Below are positions 50,039 to 62,600 of a stretch of 64,000 bases of DNA, one piece after another. Source of the stretch: Paralvinella palmiformis (Eukaryota > Annelida > Polychaeta > Terebellida > Alvinellidae); contig JAODUP010000484.1 in NCBI GenBank assembly GCA_025642065.1, positions 126,501-190,500 on the forward strand, in the 5' to 3' direction. Position numbers and translations under genes: made by a program. The first letter of the stretch is position 1. Each line of letters opens with the position of its first letter. The notes beneath the pieces are model-generated. The model did not search any database and had not been told where the DNA came from. It saw only the letters and a list, made by a program, of their open reading frames with translations.

Positions 50039-53000
50039 CTTAAAAGTTGCACTTCATACAGACTTTAAAGTTAGCTCTGTGGGGGCCTACTTTGGTCCAT
50101 ATAATTACGGTTTTAGACAAATAAATAAAATGTTTTAATGAGATTTAGTTTTTGAAGAATTGGGTTGATATGATCGTTGTTTTGAGTATTTCTCCCTGTG
50201 TGTGTGTGTGGGTGGGTTGTAGGACGTTTTGGCCACAGCCAGCTACCTCGGGACGTTTTGGCCATGGAAATTATTAAGAGTGGAGGTTTTGGCTATTTCA
50301 TCTTTATTGTCTGTGTGTCTATTTAGATTATTGAAATCAAATAAATATGCTTACTATTATTGATAGGATTAAGAGTTATTTCAGCCGCTAATCTTCCTGT
50401 GTTTGTTTTTGAACATATTCAGGTAAGAAACCATTATTACACACATCATGGTTACTGTGTTTGGCACAGAGAGCTGCCTCACATGATAACAGTCATGTCC
50501 AAAGATGGATCGTGCAGCAGATCTTAGAGTTTCCCTTGAAAAGATGCCCATTCTTTTCCCAAGGAGGGAAAGCTGTAAGTAAACAATTTATTTTACTCAA
50601 AAACTGAAGTTGATGTTAAGCTCCATTTTCCGAGGATCTTTGTGAAAATGTTTGTCCCAAAATAAACTTGCTATTTATTTGATATTTCAGTTTTTCTGTG
50701 CACCACTTATAAAAATGCTGTCGGTTTCCAGTCTTTATCACAGGTTCGTATATTGGTCTGCTTCGTTGTGCAATCTACACAAAATTGTAGTCATGGTTGC
50801 ATTAAAAATGTGTTTGATTTGTTTAATTAATAACTATTATATGTTCCAGACAATCAGATGTATTACTTGGCCAATGTCCTCCTGTGGCTCAGTCAGTTGC
50901 CACCTTCTTCAAAAATATCAGTGAAAGTTTGGATAGGGAAAGTAGAGGTAATAAGTTTGTGTGTATGTGTGTGATACACTGACAAATATACAAATTTTAT
51001 GTCTGGAATCTATACAAGTAATCCCTGAATTTCTGTCTGATTTGAATATGTTTTTGATTTACAAACTAATTTCATAATTATTTCTTTCAGCTGATTTTTT
51101 TCACAGTTTTTTTAAAGGTTTGTTGTCACAAACCTGGGGAGGAGGACCATTAGTGTATGTTGTTAGAGGACTATCTCAACTAAATGATAGGTCATTGGTA
51201 AGCGATGCTACTATATCAATGTTAAGGTATGTTGTCTATTTCCTGTTAATATATTACGTGTTTATTTGAAAAATGAAGCCTTTTAAAAGTGTACCTTTGT
51301 GTATGTGTGTGATTTCCAGTTCAAAACGTATACATAATTGTTATGTTTTGATCAGCCAACTATTCTCTAATTCACTCATGAACTTCCAGGTCAGGATGTG
51401 AATGCTATTAATACCTGTTTTGTGTGATGTTTCCCCAGAGAGTCAGTCCATAGCCATATATCCCAGGTGTAATAAGCACCAAGGCTGTACTAAATACTGA
51501 CATACCATATTGTTCTGTGTATACCAAGCATTCCTGTATAACGTCCACACCTTGTTCACTGGGAAAACCTCATTTTAGTGTATAATGTACAGGAGAAACT
51601 GGGAAAATCTGCAGCTGGACTTGTGGACCATTTCTTCCAGAATGACCTACACCATCTGTGTCTGATAACCTGATACAGAGTTTGCTCCTAAGGTCCACAA
51701 AAAGATCAAAAGCTGTTCGCCGCAACCCTTGATTTCCATTCGTGATTGTTTTGATATTATAATTAATAAATAAACTTGTCTCAATTGTGAGCAGTGATTC
51801 CTATTGTATTGCCAATCAATGAAATATGATGCACGTATAAGTCAATGTGTTTTGCAAATTTTTATGGTAGTGATTTATGTTTACATTTTGTATAATGATT
51901 CTTTTGATCATTTGGTAATTAAAAGTGATAAAAGAAAAAATAATTAGACATATAAGGAAATTAAGTGATTTATTATAATAACTGTGAACACCGTTCAATT
52001 AAGTTTACAGTATTATAAATAGCAATGCAAATTCTAGCCAGCATTGACAACATCATTGGTAGACTTAGAAACTTGTACACTGCAAAAGGAAAATCGTGTA
52101 ACATTGTCTATGTAGAAGCATATGACAACCATCCCGCTGACTGAGTTCTCAGCTGCAGAGAACTGAGTGAGTGGCGTATGAAATGTGGAAAGTCAGCAAA
52201 ATTCCCTGACTTTGTGATTTATGCTTGAAAAATATGAACTGTGTTATTTGTTGGGTTTTTCAAATTTTATTATCAACTTAGCAATAAAATACATGTATTA
52301 GTTATGGCATATACTGCCAAAAACAAGGAAAACAGTGGGGGGGAACTGTGTGTGTTATACATGGAAGAATACAGTACTCTCTCTCTATTTCATGTACATA
52401 AACTAACACAACTGTTGATCACATCTATAAAGATATATTTTTCTTTAGAGATTTGATGTTCAGTCCAATGAGCACTTTACAAGCAAGGTTTAGGTCAGCG
52501 GTCCAGTATTATTTGATGGTATTTGTGACAAAATGTCTTGATTTGGTGAGCATATACAGTTAACAGCCAATCATATATTATTAAATTAAAATAAAATTAT
52601 TGCTAACACTAATGGTGTTACTGAAAGCTGTTATTCTAACTCATACATCATGTGTTAAACAAGTTTACGGTTAGATTTAGTCCATTCTGTCCTCCTGCGT
52701 GTCATAAGAAATGTCTAATATTGGGTAACTGTAAATAACCCTTGACCCTGATGTGTCATTAAACTCTATTTACTTATGTACCTATGTACTTTGGTTGTTG
52801 TTTAATAATTTCTTAAATTTCCTTAGGATTCAGTAAGTCTGAGCAACTTCTGTAGTCTTCTCGCTTGTCTGAGAGCTGGTGAGGTGTGGCAAAGAGGAAC
52901 CGATTTCTATCAGCTTCTTGTCATATTTCTGTCGGAGAGTGGCACTAAAAGTCAGCTTTGGAGTGGTAATAAGATAAGACAGCACCTTGAGACATCAGTA

Positions 53001-55591
53001 CAAGATCACATTTCTAGGTCGAGTCAGAAAGACAACAAAGAAGGTGAATTTGATGTATTTAGGGTATTGATCCAAACGGTTAAGTTGATACTTTGTTCTT
53101 CACCTCAGACTTAATTTATGTTTAGAGAAGTGAATTGGATGTTGTTTATTCATTGCTATTTAATTTATGTTGACAGATGTGTTTGTGGGGATGTACTTGA
53201 AATAGAGATGTGGTAACTGTTTGACCTTTTTCAGACACTGTTGAGTTAATGTACCAGCAAAGTATCCAGATTATCAGGTTACTCATTCTGGCATATGATG
53301 CCCAGATATTTGATACCTCGAAAGATTCACCTTATTTACAGGTATTACAATTAGCCCTGAGTGTTTTCATATTATATACTGTTAATGCCTGTTTCTAGCA
53401 TAAGAAATAGACAATAAAATGTAATTGTATCTGTTGCATGTCTGTCTCTGTGTGTGTGGGTGGGTGAGTGTGTATGTGAGATAGAGATAGATAGAGAGAC
53501 AATTTTATTACGTTATTTTGCAGAGAATGTTTGCAGCTCCTTTGGATATCATTTGTTCAATGAACTCTCATGCATACATCTCAATGCAAAAGGTTCACCA
53601 GTCACTTATCCTACTCACTGTTTTAATGCAGGAAACTGATTCCATGATGGGTATGTATTAGGCAGAACAGTTCTATTATCAAAATGCCATTTCTTTATAT
53701 AAAATAATAACCTGGATATAATTTGTTACATAATTGTAGCTGATCTACAAGTGTTATTTCATCTTATCATTTGGAATGACCAAACTGAATATATACATGT
53801 TGTTGTTGATTTTTTTAATTTTATCAGCTGATAATGACTGTCCCCTGCAGAGTGAAGTAAAACAGATCATTAATTTGAGTGTTGGTGAGATTCTGCTGTT
53901 TATTGAAAGGCAAATATTGGAGACAGTTGAGGTTTGTTCTGACATGTGTTCCTGATTTAAAGTAGTTTATAAAAAAGGCTTTACTGAGAAACAAGATAAT
54001 AATTGGTGGTTCAGTTCTATACATTTAAAGGGGAAAGTAAGAAATTATGCACATGCTGGGGAATTGTACACATCCAAATTTAGTCTGTTGGAACATTTAA
54101 CCAAGAAGCTATGCTATATCAAGTTTATAATTTTTTGTTTACTATCCGCCAAAAAAATGTAACTTTTTCACATTTAGATTAACTGCTGACAACCAGTATT
54201 ATGAAAATTTGTTTTTGTATTAAACCACTGAAAGTTTACCTGGAAGTGAATTTCACGTATTCATTTGCTGCTGTCAGCCATTTCCCCATAAATGATAAAA
54301 CTGCGTATTGGTCCCAAATGAAGTTAAAAACAATACATGATAAACAAAATAAAATCATGTGGCATTATCAAGCCTGACCCTGGTATAAACAAATTTCTCC
54401 AAGAATTATCATAAAATAAACCTGATATAAATATAAGGAAATAATCTCAATTACTGGAGGGTCACCATTATGGCTTCGCTGAATGCCAGATTCAAAAGCA
54501 GGAACGGGGAAAGTTAAGTGCTCTTGGTCAACCTAATACAAGGATCTTGTAACCTTCTCGAGATTAACTCACCTCACAGTTGCTTTAGCTTGGCTATTAA
54601 CTGTAATATCTTGGTCATTCTGTGTATTATGAACAGTTGACCCATTAATGCAGATACCATTTGTAAAATGCCACTGTCTAAACACACAACAGAAACATCA
54701 GGACATCATGTGACACTACTCGCACATTTGATTTAACTAAAATACAGTCCAATTTATATACAGAATTACAACAAAGAGATTCCTTCTCAGAATCCATTGG
54801 CATATACTGTATGAATATATTTTACGTGCTTTTAAATGAGTTATACAGACTTCCGGTCAAAATGGCTTGTTAATAGTGATGTCAGCATTCAGGAGTTTCT
54901 GGTCTCTGTATAACTTCAGAATGGTGGCACTCTCGTATAAGTCACAATCGATTTATCAGGAATTTAAAGTAGAATATTTAATATGTGGTTGATCATGTTC
55001 ACATTTTGACATCATTTATGATATTTGTGAACATAGCTGTAGTATTCCTGAAGCATTTAAGGGGCGTTTCCATGGTCTAGCGGTAGCGTGTTGGACCACA
55101 GATCACTACCAACTGTGTTCGAATCTCGGCGTCGGCATATCTGAAGGTTGTTTCATCCTCGACTTCGCTTCATTACCTTTGGAGGTCGCTTGGCCCATTT
55201 AGCCTACCATGTGCACAAAAGTGGCCGTAAAACATCAATCATCATCATCATCCTGAAGCATTTAAATGAAGTGAACTGTTCCTCTTAAGTAGGAATTTGT
55301 TTACATTTTAAAGCTTTGTCTGTGATGGTGAGAAGTTTAGATGAACTTCTTACATATAAAATGTTCTAATGGTTGTGATGTTGAAATATTAAAATATGCA
55401 TTGTTATTTCCTACAGGGGTTATCTGTGTCATATATTGACCTTTACTGCGACCTTTTGCTGACCATTGGTTCTTTATTTAGCGAAGAATTAAGTGGATCT
55501 AGTCATGTGACCTCATTGGTAGAAGTTTGTATCAACATTTCTGAAAAGCAGTTAAAGGTTTGTAAAATAGAATAAGTTTGTGTATTTGTTG

Positions 55592-55641
<50 letters not shown>

Positions 55642-56645
55642 TGGTGTGTGAAAGCCATAGTAGATCTGTTTATTCATTTTGAAATATTTCAGATGGACCA
55701 GCCAGTATTACTTCCAATGTATTCTGCAGTCAGACTGTTGGCAACATTCTGTAAAATTCTTCAACGAAACAACGATATGTGGCAGTTGATGTGGACAAAA
55801 CAGATTTTACACTTCTATGATAACTGGCATATCATACAACAGCTACCAAGACCTGAATATCTAAAAGATGGGCCATGGTGTGTGTATGCGCATGTAGTTT
55901 TGGGGGGAAACTTTTAAAATGTTTGATTAAATTAGCCTGTTCCAGTTTTGAAGGAATGTATGTTGGAAACGAGGAGCTTCTCTCTAAATTAGTTACCTTA
56001 AAAACAGGCTATTTATCAGTAACTACTTTGTTTATTGGTTTCCATATTTATTTTAATAATAGTTCAGTGATCAAATCATGGAATGTGTGTGTGTGTGTGT
56101 GTGTGTGTGTTATAATGGATAATTCATTAGTACTGATAATCATTAATTTGTGAATATATTTTTTACGAAGTTGCTTGATCACCATTATTATGTTTCAGCT
56201 CTGGAGGCTTATTTCCTGATAGACAGACTTGGGGTAGAAGTGCATCAAAGTTTCTGTCATCTCAGTGGACTGGTGTTAATACGTGTTTAGCATATAAACA
56301 TCAACAAGGTTCTGAACAGATGCACAGCAACATCAGCATGGATGACTGTCTAAAATCACTTGATCTGACATCTGGCGATGACGTTATACCTGTTCTACAG
56401 TCTATAACATACTTCTTCAAACATGTTCGTTCATCACTTCTAGACAGTTGATTTATAATTATGTAGAGAATAACTGATTTGTTTATTTATCTTGCGTTCA
56501 TTGTTAAAAAACATATGCCTTCACGCACAGACAGACAGACAGACATACATGCATGTATGCACCCATACCTTGTTGCAGTTAAATTATTCTTAGATCAGTC
56601 ATTCTAAAAGATAATTATTTCTAGTATATGTATGAGTGTGCATGA

Positions 56646-56687
<42 letters not shown>

Positions 56688-59579
56688 AAACAGAAGAATT
56701 AAAGTGTTGTGTTATAAACATCACCTGGCACAAGATACTAGAATCATTAAGAGATGCTTCTTTTTGGCCAGCTTTTGATGTCTTTCTTCATATGACATTA
56801 CAACCTGATTTACTCACCACTCAGCCAGAAACATGTATTGGCCAGTGTATTAGTCAGGTATTGTCTATGTTTGGTACTTGTATTAATCACAAATCACAAC
56901 TACAGATGTGAAGGAACCTAGTATTAAAAATAAGTTCATAAAAACGTCCCATACATTTACATATTTAGATACATACACTAACAAGCCAACAGCACATGAG
57001 CTTAGGCATTTTATAATATTGTTATTTGCATACACACACACACACATATGTATATTATAGTTTCTGTTATTTAGCTGATGACGGAACTGTTTGAACTTGG
57101 AGAAGAGAAGGAAGGTGTTGTATACAAGATGATAAGTCATCTGTGTAAATGGGTTCTGACTGATAACAACACAATACAACAGTCTACAATCTATATTGAT
57201 AAACTGGTTACTGCCATTATGTTTGGTCCTGTCCACAGCCGAGGCAAAAGGTAACAAATCGCGTCCAATGAGTATTTTTCATCTCTTTTTTTTCCGAGCT
57301 TTCAGTTTACATTTAATGATTGGTCTGAATGAAATTCAGGCATTGTTAAACAATATTGTAGACCTAAAAATGGATTTATTTGAACTCCTTATGTTCACTG
57401 ATATGATTAAACCCCACACACAGGTTTGTTAATGAAGTGGTTCAGTTCTTGCTGCATCAGAACGGTTTACCAGGTAACCAGCTACTGAAAAGGTAATCGT
57501 AATTGATGTTTTGATTAATAGCAATTTGTTTGTCAAAATTCCCCTGTATTGAGATAAGCAGCTGTAAGCATAAAAGTTACTGAAGGTTATGTAATTGTGA
57601 GTTTTCTTTGTGTGTGTTGTGAAGTTGGCTATAGTACCAATATTCTTTATGGTTAATCACGAAAATAACAGATGTTTTTCCTTCTGGATTTGTTTGCAGC
57701 ATTCACAAAGCAGATGCAGCACCACGAGTCCAAGTGTTATCCCTGTTAGCTGCCTTAGATCCAGATGATCCTGTTCAGAAGGCATTCATGCACAGTTTTA
57801 TATGTCAGTTAATAATAAAGTACAAAGAGGAGGCAGAATTAGCTAATTACAGGAACTACATCAACTCCCTGACACACAGACACAAACATAGATTATTTGC
57901 TGCTTTGTTGCTATTACAGCCTGCAGTGGATGAGGTAATGTCAAAGGATATATATATATATATATATATATATAATTGCAATAAATGGACAAAATTTCAT
58001 ATCTTCCACCATGAAGATGCACTACAATATTCCAAACTAAGGCAGCCAGTTTTTTCCAGAAACTTCTTCCAGATGTGTTCAGCTTCTTACAGACGATGTT
58101 AGTGAGTGAGAGCCAGCCTTCTGTCCGCTGTATGGTAGAATGGTTTATTATGTTACTGATCAATAGATGGAGCCACCTAATGGATTCAGTCTGGGAGGCT
58201 CTTAGTCAGGTAAATTTCTATGAGTGAAATACCACTTCTCATAATTTTTATCAGAGTTTTCCAGAATAATGTGAAATAATCATAGTTTATATTACCAAGA
58301 ATAGTTATTTAACATTTGGCCATAGTGATGCAAAATACAAGTTTTGTTTGATGTTCATTTTCAGGGATCCGAAAAGAAGCCAGCATATCTGTGCTCAGTG
58401 CTGACAATTGTTGCTCATATGAGTAAATTGGTCTTAGATGAAGAGAGCAAGGTAAATTTTGTACCTGATTATTCATTAAGAAAAGGTATGAAATATCTTT
58501 TTGTGGTATTACATTTTCCATGTACATTTATCTGCAGTCAATATGTGACCTTCACCTTCAATTTATTGAATGGTAGAGTAGTATTTTGATAATTTCAAGC
58601 GTCAGTTTATTTCCAAATAGGTTCAAACATAGCAGAAAAGAGCACTAAATAAGCATAACACAATAGCATACACAGCTCATATGGCCAATCTGTAAAAATA
58701 ATAGTCACATTCCATCATTCCCCTTTAAATTTAGTGCGGACAGATAACTCTTGCATTTTGTTCACTTCTTCCATTTTGTGTGGAGGATTGTGTCGATGTC
58801 TAATAATGTATGGATCTTGTTATCAGATACAGTTTATGGATAAAGGATTGAGAGAAGTGTTACCATGGTGCATGGCTCATCAGTTTAATGTGCGCACTTT
58901 TGGTCAGGCTGCTCTGTTCTCTATGTGGGAGCTTTGTAAGAAGGATAGGTTGGAGTGTGTAATCTCCAAACATAGTATTATAGACTCGTTTATGCACTTT
59001 ACTAAGCATAACAGGTAATAATTAATTTTGTTGTTGATTTTATCAAATGATTCGTAATACAAATGAGACTGTTTTCAGCAGCATAACATGAGTATATTTC
59101 CTTTTTTTAGACATTTCTGCTGCGATTATATATATAATATTTAGTCTGTAAATGTGAAAATTTTAGTCCACGGATGGTTTTATAAACTTTCCCTGCTTTA
59201 CTGAATGATCTTAAATCTTTATAGTTATTTCTGAAGCTTTCTACCAGTAAACTGTGGTATTTAGAATATTCATTATTCACACTCAAAAAGTAAAAGACTT
59301 TTGGTCTAGCATATACAGATAATATACACAATTTATTTTCTCACAGAACTGCCTGCAGAAGCACATTCAAGTTGCTGGACAATTTTTTCTTCAACATTTC
59401 ATCCATTACGAGATTACAGCATTGAGGTACTCCTGTTGATGTACTAAGTTAGCCTTTGTATATTAATTTTCTTTCAATGATAAATAAAGGAGAATATTTT
59501 CAATCCCTAAGTAATAATTTTACTTTTACAAACATTTCTCAAATTATTGTCTGTTTCATGATGATAATAGTAATAATGA

Positions 59580-59613
<34 letters not shown>

Positions 59614-62600
59614 CACACACACACACACACATTTATATCTTACAAAGTAGGTGACACCAGTGTTGGGGCCAAGTACATCGGAAAGTACTTGAGTACAAGT
59701 ACATACTCAAGTACATTTGTTATTCACATTTACTCCAACATAACTACTATGTAATGTGAATGGGGGGACCACTAATTTATTTGCAGTTACTATTTCATAA
59801 TGGTACATATTGACAGTTCATGTTGACATGTAGGAGGTGGTGGATTTAGATCTACATATACACATGCAGTTCCTAGTTTAATATGTGTAGACCAAGATAT
59901 CAAGTAAAATTGTTCAATAATTAACAACAATGCAAACATATATTTCAGTCTTTATTTTATTCTTTTATTTAACCATGTTCAATATGTTATGGAGCCTGCA
60001 TAACATATTGAATATGGTTAAATGAAAAGAATAAAATGCCAGCTATTTAGAAATAATTAAATGAAATGTCATGCTTATGTCCAAGGCACCAAACATACAT
60101 ATAACTATAATAATAATGTTCATAAAATGCATTCACTGTAAACAGTTAATTCATGTACTATTGCATCTGATGAACATCAATCTTTCAAAAGGCAGTCACT
60201 AGCATTCAGGTAGACAGAAATTGCATAATAATTATGTCACAAACATGTGCATAATGACAGTAATGGTTTTAGTGAAGTTCACATTAATGCTAATACATGG
60301 CATAACATTCATACTTTATGTTTCAAATCAAGGTGACATAATCCACAGGGATTCTGGTTTAAACTGACCAATTTCTATGGACATAATTATAAATTCATTT
60401 TGGGAGGAAAATGACTATAAAGACAAATCGAAATAAATTGAAAACAACATTCTGTTAATGGTAAAAGTACTTTACGAGTACTTTATGAATGTACTCAAGT
60501 ACAAGTATTGAGTACTTCCTTTTATGAGTATCCAAGTACTGAGTACATCCGAGTACTTCAGGAGTACATCAGCCCCAACCCTGGTTGACGCTCAGATTGT
60601 GTTAAGTGTATGTGCATACAATATGCTTAAAATATATTTTGTCATGACATATTTCTATATTACAGACAATAGTCCACACTCTACCCTTGTTAACCTGTAT
60701 GACAGATGAAGAATGGATCCCGACTTCTTTGTTTACCAAGATAGACACCAGATGGCAACACCATAGTAACCATATATCACTGTGTAATGTTAGTGAAGAA
60801 CTAAAACATTCTAAGCCAGGAACATGGAGAGTGAAGAATAGTGGTTTGTATTTGTATTAGTTCTGCTTCTTGTTCATTTACACAATTGCTGGTATGTACA
60901 CTTGCCCAGAATACATGAAACTGAGATGATTTGAGATTAATTTATTCAGAGAACTGTCAATGCTTAATCATCACTGGACAACCAATTACTTTTGTGGTTA
61001 TTATTTAAAGATGATAATGTAAGACAATTTTTACTGATAATGAAATTGCATAACAAATTCTCCATAAGATAATTATTATTACCTTTTTGTCATTCATTAC
61101 CTCATCATATACTGTATATACTCGTATATAAGTCGCACTCGCATATAAGACGCACCTGTTTCTAGGACCAGTAAGCCCCCCTGGAGTCGAACCGGTGTAT
61201 AAGCTGCACTAAAACCAGCAATATTAATTCACTCTCTTCACTGAACATCTGTTGTATCTGTTTGTGTGTCATCATGTTATCATACATGTCACCGCCTTCT
61301 TTGTCCAAGTCCATGCTGTTCAGCCCACAATATATCATCTTCCATGCTATCTAAATCATTGCTGAAAGAGCACTTCTGGAACAATTTGGTAATCATGGTC
61401 ATTTTCACCCGCTGTGTGACGATAGGTAACGACAGCTGCTTCAGGTTGCCTGCTGCTGTGCATTCGTTTCTGTAATGCTGTTTGAAGTAATTTATTGGTA
61501 GTGCCCATCTGTCAGCTTTGAAAATAATTAACAAAGTGTATCCTGTAATCATTTTCCTTTGATGTGGCTTCTACGGTCATTCTTTGCATGGCCTCATTTA
61601 CTGTTCCATTCAATCACACACACTCACATATTTCGGTAGTATAAATTATAATGACAAGTCTCAGTGATCACGTCACTAATTAGAGCATCAGCTTAAATAA
61701 TCATGGCAGTAACGATAATTAAGTTTGGCTTTGAAAGACAACCGAGAAAACACACCTAATAAATTTGTTTATAGTTCATATATTCATCATCAAGATTGAA
61801 AAACAATATTATTGTATTTCCCCCTAAATTATGCCAAATATTACCTTCCCTTTTGGTATGACCCGCGTAGAAGACACACTCAATTTTGGCATCAATTTCA
61901 GAGTATATACCTTGGTACGGTAAACAGTCTAGGATTTTTTATCACATTTTCAACCTAAAATTGTTACTTTTCTGGTTGAAATGAATAACACCACTTAGTC
62001 TCATAATTGATTGCAACAGCCAGTCAATTAATAATTCTGTATAACCATAAAACAGCTTGATCAATGTAGTTAATTATTTATACCCGTCTTCTAGCTCATG
62101 ATGTGGAGGAGGAGATTGACGATGCCACACTGAGTGGTGATGTACAAAAGAAGATGATACCATGGAGAATGATGCTACCAGAAACTGAGCTGAATGCCGA
62201 GATGCTTAACGAGTATAGCAAAAAGCAGCACAGGACCGGACGATTAGTCATAGTCACCTCCCTAATAGACAAAATACCCAATTTAGGAGGTTAGCTTTGG
62301 GTGAAATAACCATTTTCAAAAGTATCAATCATTACTCAAGAAGAATAATTGTCAGTTTTCATGAATATTTCCATTTTGCTTTTCATGAAAAAAAGAAACA
62401 TCATTTAAAATTACTTTAAAGTTTTCTATCCATTATTACTAGTATTATTAGTAGTAGTATTAATGTTGATAATTAATTGTTGGTAATATTTGATGAACAG
62501 TTATCATCACTATCTGTTAGATGTTCTGTTGATTTAAGTTTATTTGTTTAGGATTGTGTCGCACAGCAGAGATATTCGGTGCCTCTGAATTTGTGATTGG

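Noticed and set aside
55875..56153. 92-codon frame after TARBP1 exon 13
   Set aside because: It is intronic read-through past the exon 13 donor over a (GT)n run.
57734..58102. 122-codon frame covering exon 18 and beyond
   Set aside because: The first part is exon 18. The rest is intron with an (AT)n array, and exon 19 is read in another frame.
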